A stretch of 64,000 bases of DNA. Source: Mycobacterium neglectum (GTDB lineage: Bacteria; Actinomycetota; Actinomycetes; Mycobacteriales; Mycobacteriaceae). The stretch covers positions 62,001-126,000 of the forward strand of contig NZ_NVQE01000001.1 of assembly GCF_002591975.1 (NCBI RefSeq), given 5' to 3'. The notes below the pieces were generated by a model that did not search any database, was not told the DNA's origin, and saw only the letters and a list, made by a program, of their open reading frames with translations. Position 1 is the stretch's first letter; every line of letters starts with the position of its first letter. Of the stretch, positions 20,428-29,657 are shown piece after piece. The translations under genes and the position numbers were made by a program.

Positions 20428-23288
20428 GGGTTATCTGTTCCTCTGGTCTCTCGCGCGTGCGAGCGGCCCGCGTGAACACCACCGAAATGGCTGCTGATAC
20501 TCGCGCGGACAGCATCGGGATCGCGCGGCGGTTGGGGAGCACCGCCTGCGGATGATGCGTCCGACTCCGGGGAGCCGTACTCAGCCGCCGATGCTACCGC
20601 TTCGTCGTCGTCGATGTTCTGGCGAGCGCCGGCGTTGTGGTGGCGCTCAGCCTCGCCACCGGCGGATTCAGCCGCGCCAGGCACCAGTCGGGCGCCTGGC
20701 TCGCGCACCGGTAGACCCTCGGCGGTGTGCTGCTGGACGGGAGTTTCCTCCGCCGCCTCCGCCGCGGACCAGCCGCTGTCCCACACCGATTCCCAGTTCA
20801 GATCCGCACTGTTGGCCAACTCGTGCGGATCGACCAGCCACTCGGAGAGCATCCGCTGGTAGATCGCGTCGTCAGAGCCCGCAGTGGCCGACGGTTCGGG
20901 CTCGGCCTGCGGTTGGGGCCAGGCCTGCGGTTCGGGCTCGGCCTGCGGTTCGGGCTCGGCAACCACCCGATGGTCTCCTGCCTGCTGCCGGGCCGCGAAG
21001 AAGCCCGACGTATCGGTGGGTCGGTCAGCGGGCACCGCCGGAGCGCCCCACTCCTCCTCTACTGGCTCGTGTGCCGCGTACTCGGGCGTCTGCGCCGGCA
21101 TCGAATCCTCTGGCCAATCATCTTCCGGCCAGTCATCCTCCGGCTGGCTCTGCGGCGCGGCCGAGGACGGCGCCAGAGACACCGGGACGTCGGATATCCC
21201 ACTGGCGCCTGGATCGCGTTGCGGCAACAACGCGGCCGGTACCTCGGAGTGGCCGTTGCGATGCTGCGGGGCAGCGTCATACTCACCCCAACCGTCGCCG
21301 TGGTCCTCATCGAGCGCAAGAGCGGTCGATATGCCCGCGTGCGCATCCGCGGCGTACTCCGGTTCGCCGAACTGGTGGGGCGCATCCGCACCGCCGAGCA
21401 GTTCGGTGGGCACGTAGACACCTGCCGTGGTGCCCGAATTCGGTTCGCCGGCAATCGTGCTGCGCAACCTGACCACCAGGCCGTGCTGCGATGCGAGCCG
21501 CCCGACCACGAACAGACCCATGTGTCGCGCGGTGTACGGGGTGACCTCGCCGCCCGATTGCAGACGCGTGTTCGCTACCCGCAGATCCGAATCGGTCATG
21601 CCAAGTCCGATGTCACTGACCTCGATGACGAGGCCGCCCCTGCCGGTGTGCACCGCAGACACCCGCACCTGGGAGATCGGGGGTGAATAGCGCAACGCAT
21701 TGTCGAGCAGCTCGGCCAACAGATGAACCAGGTCGCCCGCGACAGATCCGGCGACCTCGCTGTCGGGGACCGTGGCGGTGACCACGCGGGTGTAGTCCTC
21801 GACCTCGGAGGCCGCCGCGTTGATGACCGCCGAAACGGGCACCGGCTCCGCCTGCTCGCGGGGTACCTTCGCGCCGGCGAGCACCAGCAGGTTGGCGCCG
21901 TTGCGGCGCATCCGGGCGGCCAGGTGGTCGAGGCGGAAAAGGCTCTCCAGTCGCTCCGGGTCCTCCTCGTTGCGCTCGAGCCGGTCGATGAGCGACAGCT
22001 GCTGGTCGACAAGTGAGCGACTGCGGCGTGACAGCGTCTCGAACATGTCACCGACCTGCAACTGCAGCCGCGACTGCTCGCCGGCCAACAGCACCGCCTG
22101 CTCGTGCAACTCGTCGACGGCGTGCGCGACCTGCCCCACCTCTTCGGAGGTGTGCACCGGAATCGGATCGATCGGGCCTGGATCCCCACCGGCACGCACG
22201 AGCTCGATTTCGCGAGCCAGATCATCGTGGGCGACCCGCAGCGCACTGTCCCGCAGTCGGCGAAGGGGCCGCACGAGCGACAGCGCCACCACGATGACCA
22301 CGATCAACGCCAGCAGCATCGCGCCGCCGATGATCGCCGCGTCACGGATGGCGGCCGTGCGCTGCGCAGTGGCCAGCTCCTCCACTGTGGAGGTCACCGA
22401 CGCGGTCGTGTCGGTGATGATCTGTCCCGCGATCTGATCGGTGATCGCTTCGGACGCCCGCAGGTCCGGGTTGTTGACCAAGACGGCCGTCGGATCCGAC
22501 ATGATCGCCAACCGCTTGACCATCTCGCCCTGCAACTGCTGGGCCTCGGCCGAGCCGACGCCGAGCACCTGGCTCATCCCGAACAGCGTCGAGGGCTCCG
22601 TACCCGCCAGCGCGAACATTCTGGTCCGCAGCTCGGGTTCGGGCAGTTCAGCGCCGAGATTCACCAACAGCTGCTGCATCATCATCTGGCCACGGGCACC
22701 GACGGCACGGGACAGACCGAGGGTGTCGGCCGTGATCCGCTCGTCGTCGACGCGCACCGAACCGTTGATGGCGTCCTCGGCGGTCAGCAGGATCGGTGCG
22801 TAGGTGGTGATGCGCTCGAACAGGTTGATGTTGTTGGACGTGACCTTGTCCATCAGCGCCTGGCCGTCGGCGATCATGCTCGAGACGCCGGTGCCGACAT
22901 CGTCGGCGATATCGGTCTCGGATAACCGGCGCTGCAATTCCTGCCTGCTGGAGTCGAATTCGGTGAGCGCGGACTGTGGATCTGCTCCGGTGGAACTCGC
23001 CAGCATTGCACCGTCGAGTGCGCCCATGTAGTTCACGATCGCCGGGACCATTTCGGCGCGGTCGGCAGCGCGACGCAAATCTGAGGCTGCGGTGACGCTG
23101 CTGTAGATACGCAAGCCGCCAAACACGCCGGCGAGAACGAGCGGCACCAATACGATCGCGAACACTTTCCAGCGAACCGGCCAATTGGACACCGACCACC
23201 GGCTCGGCCGCTTGGGGGGCGGCGCACCGTTGGGTTCGAAATTGACAGGCGCGTCGTCGGACTGTGTGAGCTGCGAGAAAGTGCTCAT
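20424..23288 (-). CDS. Conservon sensor histidine kinase-like protein
   Basis: A 954-residue membrane protein (CvnA type). One transmembrane helix ([21 protein letters not shown], about 40-60), a large extracytoplasmic NIT-type helical sensor domain (about 60-300), a second helix ([20 protein letters not shown]), a HAMP linker, a dimerisation region ([50 protein letters not shown]) and an HATPase domain with N-box [11 protein letters not shown] and G-box DIGLGM. The last about 300 residues are disordered and acidic, rich in Pro/Glu/Gln, with short repeats. The phosphate-accepting His is not in a canonical H-box, as in other conservon kinases. Start [12 protein letters not shown] at 23288 preferred over the upstream MPTPGRN. 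Heads the mfp conservon. Confidence 0.9.
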   Translation of the reverse strand: MSTFSQLTQSDDAPVNFEPNGAPPPKRPSRWSVSNWPVRWKVFAIVLVPLVLAGVFGGLRIYSSVTAASDLRRAADRAEMVPAIVNYMGALDGAMLASSTGADPQSALTEFDSSRQELQRRLSETDIADDVGTGVSSMIADGQALMDKVTSNNINLFERITTYAPILLTAEDAINGSVRVDDERITADTLGLSRAVGARGQMMMQQLLVNLGAELPEPELRTRMFALAGTEPSTLFGMSQVLGVGSAEAQQLQGEMVKRLAIMSDPTAVLVNNPDLRASEAITDQIAGQIITDTTASVTSTVEELATAQRTAAIRDAAIIGGAMLLALIVVIVVALSLVRPLRRLRDSALRVAHDDLAREIELVRAGGDPGPIDPIPVHTSEEVGQVAHAVDELHEQAVLLAGEQSRLQLQVGDMFETLSRRSRSLVDQQLSLIDRLERNEEDPERLESLFRLDHLAARMRRNGANLLVLAGAKVPREQAEPVPVSAVINAAASEVEDYTRVVTATVPDSEVAGSVAGDLVHLLAELLDNALRYSPPISQVRVSAVHTGRGGLVIEVSDIGLGMTDSDLRVANTRLQSGGEVTPYTARHMGLFVVGRLASQHGLVVRLRSTIAGEPNSGTTAGVYVPTELLGGADAPHQFGEPEYAADAHAGISTALALDEDHGDGWGEYDAAPQHRNGHSEVPAALLPQRDPGASGISDVPVSLAPSSAAPQSQPEDDWPEDDWPEDSMPAQTPEYAAHEPVEEEWGAPAVPADRPTDTSGFFAARQQAGDHRVVAEPEPQAEPEPQAWPQPQAEPEPSATAGSDDAIYQRMLSEWLVDPHELANSADLNWESVWDSGWSAAEAAEETPVQQHTAEGLPVREPGARLVPGAAESAGGEAERHHNAGARQNIDDDEAVASAAEYGSPESDASSAGGAPQPPRDPDAVRASISSHFGGVHAGRSHARETRGTDNP
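20893..20964. repeat. Four tandem 18-bp units inside the conservon kinase gene
   Basis: Four units of GGTTCGGGCTCGGCCTGC or a close variant occur head to tail at 20893, 20911, 20929 and 20947. They encode the Glu/Gln-Pro-rich hexapeptide repeat of the kinase tail (PEPQAE-like). In-frame units of this type commonly vary in copy number between strains. Confidence 0.85.
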
Positions 23289-23544
23289 CAGCGGCTGTCT
23301 GCGATTTCGGCCGGGTGTCGGCATTTCGGTTTTGGAGAGTGGTTCATATGCTTCCTGCTAATTCGCCCGCATCATCGGGCCGGCGTTGGGCGCCTGGCAA
23401 TTGACCGAGTATGCCAGTCGTGACGTGGTGCTTCCACAATTCTTACTGAACAGACAGAGTTCATAACGCCGGCTTCGAGTCGCATTGTGGTAACGGAGCA
23501 AACACGTTTTGGACTGTCGGCCTCGCCGAGGCAATGATCTATGA
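23289..23544. promoter_or_regulatory. Divergent intergenic region between the mfp conservon and trmL
   Basis: This 256-base gap must hold the promoters of the conservon (leftward) and trmL (rightward). It is visibly less GC-rich than its surroundings. No confident -35/-10 pair, operator or RNA element was recognised. The kinase frame remains open through its first 36 bases (MPTPGRNRRQPL), which could be a longer N-terminus. Confidence 0.4.
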
Positions 23545-24009
23545 ATGTTCCGCGTGCTGTTCTACTCGCCGCGTATCGCGCCGAACACCGGTAATGCCAT
23601 CCGAATGGTCGCCGGGACCGGCTGTGAATTGCATCTCGTCGAGCCGCTCGGATTCGATTTGTCCGAACCCAAGCTACGGCGTGCCGGCCTCGACTACCAC
23701 GACCTGGCGTCGGTGACCGTTCACCGCGACCTAGACGCAGCATGGGAGGCCATGGCACCGCAGCGCGTGTATGCGTTCACCGCACATGCCAGCGCGCGGT
23801 TCGACGCTGTCAGCTACCAACCGGGCGACGTGGTCATGTTCGGACCCGAACCGACCGGCCTGGACGCCGCGACGCTGGCCGACCCGCACATCACCGCACA
23901 GCTGCGCATCCCGATGCTCGCCGGTAGGCGGTCGCTGAACCTTTCGAACGCCGCCGCTGTCGTCGTCTACGAAGCGTGGCGGCAGCACGGGTACAACGGC
24001 GCCGTCTGA
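23545..24009 (+). CDS. trmL: tRNA (cytidine/uridine-34 2'-O)-methyltransferase, SpoU/TrmL type
   Basis: A 154-residue SPOUT methyltransferase. All three SpoU motifs are visible: motif 1 NTGNAIRMVAGTG with the catalytic Arg (about residue 20), motif 2 VVMFGPEPTGL, and motif 3 IPMLAGRRSLNLSNAAAVVVYEAWRQ, which forms the trefoil knot and SAM site. TrmL methylates the ribose of the wobble base 34 in certain leucine tRNAs, improving decoding. The size is exactly that of the minimal SPOUT enzymes (about 155). Corresponds to M. tuberculosis spoU (Rv3366). The start MFRVLFYSPRIAPNTGN is family-typical; the ribosome site is weak. Confidence 0.92.
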   Translation: MFRVLFYSPRIAPNTGNAIRMVAGTGCELHLVEPLGFDLSEPKLRRAGLDYHDLASVTVHRDLDAAWEAMAPQRVYAFTAHASARFDAVSYQPGDVVMFGPEPTGLDAATLADPHITAQLRIPMLAGRRSLNLSNAAAVVVYEAWRQHGYNGAV

Positions 24010-24041
24010 GTATCACGAACGATCGAGTATCACCAACGATC
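24008..24041. repeat. 17-bp tandem duplication between convergent stops
   Basis: GAGTATCACGAACGATC (24008-24024) is followed directly by GAGTATCACCAACGATC (24025-24041), one mismatch. The first copy begins in the trmL stop codon and the second contains the nitroreductase stop, so the unit looks like a tandem copy of the nitroreductase 3' end. Confidence 0.85.
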
Positions 24042-24668
24042 GAAGTGCACCAGCTGCTCGGCCGGAAGGCGCTTGGCCGGACGGAAGTCGGTGCCCTTGG
24101 TGTAGGCGATCGGGAACAGGCCTCCCTGCCGGTATTCGTCAAACGGGATACCGAGGACGTCGGCGGCCAGCTTCTCGCCCTTGCCGACGAGATGCAGCGT
24201 CGTCCATGCCGAGCCGAGCCCCCGCGAGCGCAGGGCCAGCATGTAACTCCAGACCGCGGGCAGCAGCGAGCCCCAGAAGCCGGCGCTACCCGCAACCGCG
24301 TCGTCCGGACTGCCCGCGAGGCAGGGAATCAGCATGACCGGAACTTCATGCAGGTGGTCGTTGAGGTACTTGGCGGAGTCGGTGACGCGCGGGCGCTGTT
24401 CGTCGCGCTCGTCGCCGTAGGTTGGCTTGGGTCCATCGAGGTACGGCGTGGCGTTGTGCCGGTAGATGTCGGCTAGCGCCTTCTTCTTCTCGGGATCCTC
24501 GACGAAGACCCACTGCCAACCCTGGGCGTTGGACCCGGTCGGCGCCTGCAGCGCCAGCTCGAGACATTCCAGCAGCACTTCGCGTCCGACCGGCTTCTCC
24601 AGGTCCAGTCGCTTGCGCACCGAACGTGTGGTGGTCAGGACTTCATCGACGGACAGGTTCAGGGTCAT
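24030..24668 (-). CDS. Nitroreductase family FMN oxidoreductase (Rv3368c-like)
   Basis: A 212-residue nitroreductase-fold protein. The N-terminal FMN motif is TTRSVRKRLDLEKPV, followed by ALQAPTGSNAQGWQWVFVED (FMN/substrate loop), the helix SAGFWGSLLPAVWSYMLALRSRGLGSAWTTLHL that makes the dimer core, and the C-terminal GLFPIAYTKGTDFRPAKR (FMN phosphate). Such enzymes use NAD(P)H to reduce nitroaromatics, quinones or enones; the physiological substrate is not known. Position matches M. tuberculosis Rv3368c. It is divergent from the PPOX/F420-type gene at 24692 with a 23-base gap, so the two must share a very short promoter region or have leaderless transcripts. Confidence 0.88.
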   Translation of the reverse strand: MTLNLSVDEVLTTTRSVRKRLDLEKPVGREVLLECLELALQAPTGSNAQGWQWVFVEDPEKKKALADIYRHNATPYLDGPKPTYGDERDEQRPRVTDSAKYLNDHLHEVPVMLIPCLAGSPDDAVAGSAGFWGSLLPAVWSYMLALRSRGLGSAWTTLHLVGKGEKLAADVLGIPFDEYRQGGLFPIAYTKGTDFRPAKRLPAEQLVHFDRW

Positions 24669-24691
24669 ATCCGGAGACTACATTCGGGTGG

Positions 24692-25108
24692 ATGACAGTC
24701 GAATTCACGCAAGAGGTGTCCAGCAGACTCTTGGCCGACCATTCCGGGTGGTTGACAACGGTGGCCAAATCCGGCCAGCCAGTGCCGCGGTTGGTGTGGT
24801 TCTACTTCGACGGCAACGACGTCATCGTCTATTCCGAGCCCAACGCCGCCAAGGTCAGACACGTAAGGAACCATCCGCGAGTCAGCTTGAACCTGGATTC
24901 CGATGGAACCGGTTCAGGCGTCATCGTCGTCGGCGGCGTGGCCACCGTCGACGCCGAGAACGCAAATCCGTTGCAGGACGAGCGATATCGCGCGAAGTAC
25001 GGCGAGCTCGCAGGCAGCCTCGGCTTCACCGACGAGTTCCTGTCCGCCTACAACCTGCGACTGAAGATCAGTGTCGACAAGGTGTGGACCACCCCGACCG
25101 AGGGCTAG
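24692..25108 (+). CDS. PPOX-class, F420- or flavin-dependent protein (Rv3369-like)
   Basis: A 138-residue single split-barrel protein: LLADHSGWLTTVAKSGQPVPRLVWFYFDGNDVIVYSEPNAAKVRHVRNHPRVSLNLDSDG is the standard opening of the PPOX-class TIGR03667-like F420-dependent group. The ending (YRAKYGELAGSLGFTDEFLSAYNLRLKISVDKVWTTP) matches mycobacterial members of known structure type. It probably binds F420 or FMN and reduces an unknown substrate. The frame is open upstream, but that is antisense to the nitroreductase; ATG 24692 is the natural start. It ends with a four-base overlap with the convergent MFS transporter. Confidence 0.85.
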   Translation: MTVEFTQEVSSRLLADHSGWLTTVAKSGQPVPRLVWFYFDGNDVIVYSEPNAAKVRHVRNHPRVSLNLDSDGTGSGVIVVGGVATVDAENANPLQDERYRAKYGELAGSLGFTDEFLSAYNLRLKISVDKVWTTPTEG

Positions 25109-26244
25109 GTGCGCGGGGGCTGCACCCGGGCCGGGCGCAGGGCGACTGCGCATAGGCCCACGAGTGCGATCGCCACGAACGCCGCGCTGGCGCCCACGAC
25201 GTCGATCAGCGATCCAACTGCGGGCGCTCCCAATGCTTGACCGGCGGCGATGGTGAAGAACGACAAGCCGACCCCGAACGACGCCCGATCCGGGTAAAGC
25301 CGCACGCTCCACAGCAGGAGAAGTCCAGTCAGGCTGATGTAGGCAGCGCCAAACGACGCGGCCGCGACGATGATCACGACGAGACTCGACGGCGCCACAG
25401 CCAACATCACCGTTGCCGAGGCCATCGCGACCGTTGCCATTACCCAGGCCCAACGCAAGCCGATTCGATCGACGGCGTCGCCGGCGAATGCACCGACGAT
25501 GCCCGCAGCGCCGAGCACGATCCACATCAGCGACGAGCGCGTCGAGTCCGCACCACCGGCAGTAGTGATCAGGTCGCGGCCGAAGGTCCAGACCGCGACG
25601 CTGCCAATGCCGATCAACAAGGAGGCCGCGAGAAGACCGAGAGTGCCTGGGTGCGAGGTTTGTTCGACTTCAGCCTTGGCCGGTCGGCTCGACGACTTGG
25701 GTACCGCCAGAATCACCCCGATGGTCACCAACGCGGACACCATCGCGTAGACCGCCCATGCGACGCGCCACTGATCCAAAAGCAGGAGCGCGATCGGCGC
25801 GGACAACAGCACGCCGATTCCGGTTCCTCCGTTGACGACTGTCTGGGCGCGATCTGCGGCGCTGCTGGGCACGAACTCTGCGACGGCCGCGGCCAGCGGC
25901 GGGGAGGCGATCCCGGTGCTGCACCCGGCCACCAGTACTCCCACGGCGAGAACCCAAGGTGAGGTTGCCATAGCGACAATTGAAATACCAACTGTCGCAA
26001 CGACTCCAGCCGCGACAGCCACCCGCCTCGCACCCAGGCGTCGTGTCAGTAACAGGCTGGCGATGATCGCTGCGCAGTACCCTACATAGCTGCCCGCGCC
26101 TATCACCCCGGTGAGCGTAGGTGTGAGCCCGAAGGTATCGGTGAACACAGGTGCGAACAATCCGTAGGAAAATCGCGCGAACCCGTAGCAGCATGCGATG
26201 AGTGCGCAGCCCGCGGCGACAAGGAAGTACACGGATCGCGTCAC
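25105..26244 (-). CDS. Major facilitator superfamily transporter
   Basis: A 379-residue 12-helix MFS protein. It starts directly in the first helix (MTRSVYFLVAAGCALIACCYGFARFSYGLFAPVF), has the loop 2-3 motif A variant LLTRRLGARRVAVAAG, a central loop with charged residues (SRPAKAEVEQTSHPG) and a second half with GDAVDRIGLRWAWV, the equivalent of motif A. The short length and the YGFARFSYGL opening resemble the YbfB/CynX-like branch. Substrate unknown; export of small organic molecules is plausible. It follows dnaE2 on the same strand, separated by a 35-bp tandem repeat, so it may not be cotranscribed. Confidence 0.85.
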   Translation of the reverse strand: MTRSVYFLVAAGCALIACCYGFARFSYGLFAPVFTDTFGLTPTLTGVIGAGSYVGYCAAIIASLLLTRRLGARRVAVAAGVVATVGISIVAMATSPWVLAVGVLVAGCSTGIASPPLAAAVAEFVPSSAADRAQTVVNGGTGIGVLLSAPIALLLLDQWRVAWAVYAMVSALVTIGVILAVPKSSSRPAKAEVEQTSHPGTLGLLAASLLIGIGSVAVWTFGRDLITTAGGADSTRSSLMWIVLGAAGIVGAFAGDAVDRIGLRWAWVMATVAMASATVMLAVAPSSLVVIIVAAASFGAAYISLTGLLLLWSVRLYPDRASFGVGLSFFTIAAGQALGAPAVGSLIDVVGASAAFVAIALVGLCAVALRPARVQPPRT

Positions 26245-26260
26245 GTCCTCACGGTAGCGG

Positions 26261-26337
26261 TCAGCGGCCGGGCCAGATGTTCCGCCTCGCTCCGCTCAGC
26301 GGCCGGGCCAGATGTTCCGCCTCGCTCCGCTCAGCGG
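26261..26337. repeat. 35-bp tandem repeat at the 3' end of dnaE2
   Basis: Two exact 35-base copies (26261-26295 and 26296-26330), each starting TCAGCGGCCGGGCCAG and ending CTCGCTCCGC, are followed by a 7-base partial copy (26331-26337) that covers the dnaE2 stop codon. The unit contains GGCCGGGCC, able to fold on itself, so the array could act as a terminator between dnaE2 and the MFS gene, but there is no T-tract. Confidence 0.92.
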
Positions 26338-29300
26338 AAGTCCCGGGACTTCGACGTCACTCGCATGTCGAGCTTGCCCATGCGTTCGGCGACGACGGTG
26401 ACCGCGCCGGTGGCGTTCTGCACCTGGCCGCGTATCAATAGCGCCGATGCTGTCTGCGCCAGCTTGCGGTGCCGCGCCCAAACCCCACGCGAACACAGGA
26501 CGTTGACCATTCCGGTCTCATCCTCGAGGTTGACGAACGTGACACCCTGTGCCGTCGCCGGCCGCTGGCGGTGGGTCACCGCCCCAGCCACCAGCACCCG
26601 GGTCCCGTCGGGCACCCCAAGTAGCTTGTTGGCCGGAACGACGCCGAGTTCGTCGAGATTCGCGCGCAGGAACTGAGTGGGATAGCTGTCGGACGAGACA
26701 CCCGTCGCCCACACGTCGGCGGCGGCCAACTCGAGTTCGGTCATGCCGGGCAGCGAGGGGATCTGCGATGACGACCCGACTCCAGGCAGTCGGTCGGGGC
26801 GTTGGGTGGCGGCCGCGCCTGCAGCCCACAACCCTTCGCGCCTGGTGGTCCCGAAGCAGCCCAATGCACCCGCGGTGGCCAGCGCCTCGGTCTGCGGAAC
26901 ACTCAGCTGAACCCGCTGAGTGAGATCCAAAAGAGAGATGAATGGCCCGTTGGCTTTTCGTTCGTCGACGATGCGCCCGGCCAATTCGTCACCGATGTGG
27001 CGGACGCTGCCGAGACCCAATCTGACCACGTTCCCTGCATTTTCCAAGGTGGCGTACGCAAGGCTGGCGTTGGCGTCCGGCCCGTGGACATCGACCCCGT
27101 GCCTGCGGGCATCGGCCACCAGCGACTGCGGCGAGTAGAAGCCCATCGGCTGTGCCCGCAGCAGCGCAGCGCAGAACGCCGCGGGATGGTGCAACTTGAA
27201 CCACGACGAGTAGAACACCAGCGAAGCGAAACTCAGCGAATGACTCTCCGGGAAACCGAAGTTGGCGAATGCCTCCAGTTTCTCGTAGATCCGGTCGGCG
27301 ACCTCACCTGTGATCCCGTGCCGGGCCCGCATACCGTCGTAGAACCTGCCCCGCAGCCGTCGCATGCGCTCAGTGGAGCGCTTGGATCCCATCGCACGGC
27401 GCAACTGGTCGGCCTCGGCGGCGGAGAAGCCCGCGCAGTCCACTGCAAGCTGCATGAGTTGTTCCTGAAACAGAGGAACGCCCAATGTCTTTCGCAGGGC
27501 AGCTTCCATCGACGGGTGTTCGTAGGTGACGCGCTCGTCCCCGTTGCGGCGTTTGATGTACGGGTGCACCGACCCGCCCTGGATCGGGCCCGGGCGGATC
27601 AGCGCCACCTCGACCACCAGGTCGTAGAACACCCGCGGCTTCAGCCGGGGCAGAGTTGCCATCTGGGCACGGGACTCCACCTGGAACACCCCCACGGAGT
27701 CGGCGCGCTGCAGCATCTCGTACACCGCGGGCTCGGACAAGTCCAGCTTGGCCAGGTCGACGTCGAGGTCTTTGTGCTCACGAACCAGGTCGATGCAGTA
27801 GTGCAGCGCCGAGAGCATACCGAGGCCCAGCAGGTCGAACTTCACCAAACCGATTGCTGCGCAGTCGTCTTTATCCCACTGCAGCACACTGCGGTTCTCC
27901 ATCCGGGCCCATTCCACCGGGCAGACATCGGCGATGGGGCGGTCGCAGATCACCATGCCGCCCGAATGGATACCCATGTGCCTGGGCAGATTGGAGATCT
28001 GCACGGCCAGGTCGATCACCGGTTCGGGAACATCCTCGACGTGAGTCTCTTCGTTCAGGTTGCCCCACTGGCCGATCTGCTTGCTCCAGGCGTCCTGCTG
28101 GCCTTGAGAAAACCCCAGCGCGCGGGCCATGTCGCGCACGGCGCTGCGACCCCGGTAGGTGATGACGTTGGCCACCTGGGCGGCGTAGTCGCGGCCGTAG
28201 CGGTCGTAGACGTACTGGATCGCGTTCTCCCGCAGATCCGATTCGATGTCGATGTCGATGTCCGGAGGCCCGTCACGTGCCGGAGACAGGAACCGCTCGA
28301 ACAACAACTCGTTGGCGACGGGGTCGACGTTGGTGACGCCGAGGGCATAACAGACGGCCGAATTGGCCGCCGAACCCCTGCCCTGGGCCAGGATGTTGTT
28401 CTCTTTGCAGAATCGGGTGATGTCGTGGACGACCAGGAAATACCCCGGAAAGGTGAGCTGTTCAATGATTTTCAGCTCGTGCTCGATCTGGGAATATGCA
28501 CGCTGGGCACGCTCGGGTGGCCCGTACCGGCTTCTGGCGCCCGCCATGACGAGGTGTCTCAGCCAGCTGTCTTCGGTGTGACCATCCGGCACGTCGAACG
28601 GCGGCAGCTGCGGGGCGATCAGGGCCAGCCCGAACGCACACTGCTCGCCGAGGTCGGCCGCCGCTGTCACGACCTCGGGATGATGCGCGAAGAGCCGCGC
28701 CATCTCGTCCCCGGATCGCAGGTGCGAACCGCCCAGCGGGGCAAGGTAACCGGCAGCCTCGTCCATTGAGCGCCGCGCCCGGATCGCCCCCATGGCCATG
28801 GCGAGCCTGCCGCGGGACGGCTCGGCGAAGTGCGCGCCTGTGGTGGCGACAACACCGAGACCGAACCTGGGCGCCAGCTCGACGAGTGCGGCATTGCGTT
28901 CGTCGTCGCAGGGGTGTCCGTGGTGGGTGAGCTCGATGCTGACCCGGTCGCCACCGAACCGGTCCACCAGGTCGGCAAGCGCCTTGGTCGCCGCCTCCGG
29001 TCCGCCCCCGGAAAGCGCTTGGCGGACATGACCTTTGCGGCATCCGGTCAGAATGTGCCAGTGCCCGCCAGCTGCGTCGGTCAGCTCGTCGTAGTCGTAG
29101 CGCAACTTGCCCTTCTCACCGCCCGCCAGATGCGCCTTGGCAAGCTCGCGCGACAGTCTCCGGTATCCCTCCGGACCGCGGGCCAGCACCAGCAGATGCG
29201 GTCCCGGCGGATCGGGGTCCTCGGTCCGGTCGCCCCCGCCGAGCGACAGTTCGGCCCCGAACACTGTCTGCACGTCGAGTTCCTTGGCGGCCTCGGCGAA

Positions 29301-29624
29301 GCGCACCACCCCGTAGAGCCCGTCGTGATCGGTCAGCGCGATGGCGCGCAGACCGAGCCTGGCCGCCTCCTCGACGAGTTCCTCCGGCGTGCTGGCGCCG
29401 TCGAGGAAGCTGTACGCCGAATGCGTATGCAACTCCGCATATGGCACCGACGAACCCGGCCGGTCGACGTCGAGCGGCTCATACGATCCACGCTTGCGCG
29501 ACCAGGCCGGACTGTCGCCCCCGTCGCCCACCTGCTGATCGATGGGCCAACCGGCACGGCGCGGCTTGCCGTTGAGTACCCGCTCCATTTCCGTCCAGCT
29601 CGGCGGTCCGGTATGCCAACCCAT
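26331..29624 (-). CDS. dnaE2: Error-prone DNA polymerase DnaE2
   Basis: A 1097-residue C-family DNA polymerase of the DnaE2 (ImuC) group. N-terminal PHP domain: YAELHTHSAYSFLDGAS and ALTDHDGLYGVV. Polymerase core: catalytic acidic cluster PPDIDIDIESDLRENAI, FEGR-type GRDYAAQVANVITY and FLVVHDITRFCKENNILAQGRGSAANS. C-terminal HhH and OB-fold region ends with ATAQGVTFVNLEDETGMVNVL. DnaE2 performs damage-induced mutagenesis and lesion bypass with ImuA' and ImuB, encoded at 45-47 kb. Length is normal (about 1080-1100). A perfect LexA box lies 13-28 bases before the ATG. The -10-like TAGACT sits only 6 bases from the ATG, suggesting a leaderless SOS-induced mRNA. Confidence 0.95.
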   Translation of the reverse strand: MGWHTGPPSWTEMERVLNGKPRRAGWPIDQQVGDGGDSPAWSRKRGSYEPLDVDRPGSSVPYAELHTHSAYSFLDGASTPEELVEEAARLGLRAIALTDHDGLYGVVRFAEAAKELDVQTVFGAELSLGGGDRTEDPDPPGPHLLVLARGPEGYRRLSRELAKAHLAGGEKGKLRYDYDELTDAAGGHWHILTGCRKGHVRQALSGGGPEAATKALADLVDRFGGDRVSIELTHHGHPCDDERNAALVELAPRFGLGVVATTGAHFAEPSRGRLAMAMGAIRARRSMDEAAGYLAPLGGSHLRSGDEMARLFAHHPEVVTAAADLGEQCAFGLALIAPQLPPFDVPDGHTEDSWLRHLVMAGARSRYGPPERAQRAYSQIEHELKIIEQLTFPGYFLVVHDITRFCKENNILAQGRGSAANSAVCYALGVTNVDPVANELLFERFLSPARDGPPDIDIDIESDLRENAIQYVYDRYGRDYAAQVANVITYRGRSAVRDMARALGFSQGQQDAWSKQIGQWGNLNEETHVEDVPEPVIDLAVQISNLPRHMGIHSGGMVICDRPIADVCPVEWARMENRSVLQWDKDDCAAIGLVKFDLLGLGMLSALHYCIDLVREHKDLDVDLAKLDLSEPAVYEMLQRADSVGVFQVESRAQMATLPRLKPRVFYDLVVEVALIRPGPIQGGSVHPYIKRRNGDERVTYEHPSMEAALRKTLGVPLFQEQLMQLAVDCAGFSAAEADQLRRAMGSKRSTERMRRLRGRFYDGMRARHGITGEVADRIYEKLEAFANFGFPESHSLSFASLVFYSSWFKLHHPAAFCAALLRAQPMGFYSPQSLVADARRHGVDVHGPDANASLAYATLENAGNVVRLGLGSVRHIGDELAGRIVDERKANGPFISLLDLTQRVQLSVPQTEALATAGALGCFGTTRREGLWAAGAAATQRPDRLPGVGSSSQIPSLPGMTELELAAADVWATGVSSDSYPTQFLRANLDELGVVPANKLLGVPDGTRVLVAGAVTHRQRPATAQGVTFVNLEDETGMVNVLCSRGVWARHRKLAQTASALLIRGQVQNATGAVTVVAERMGKLDMRVTSKSRDFR

Positions 29625-29636
29625 TCTGGCAGTCTA

Positions 29637-29652
29637 TCGAACATGCGTTCGA
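29637..29652. promoter_or_regulatory. LexA (SOS) box of dnaE2
   Basis: TCGAACATGCGTTCGA is an exact match to the mycobacterial LexA operator TCGAAC-N4-GTTCGA. It lies 13 bases upstream of the dnaE2 start and directly upstream of the -10-like element, where bound LexA would block RNA polymerase. It should make dnaE2 DNA-damage inducible. Confidence 0.93.
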
Positions 29653-29657
29653 TTGAC

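Noticed and set aside
20893..20964. CRISPR-like array
   Set aside because: The 18-bp units are directly adjacent without spacers and are in frame within the kinase gene.
26802..28769. A 655-residue plus-strand open frame inside dnaE2
   Set aside because: It lies wholly antisense to the recognised DnaE2 polymerase, shows no family motif and reflects the GC-rich third codon positions.
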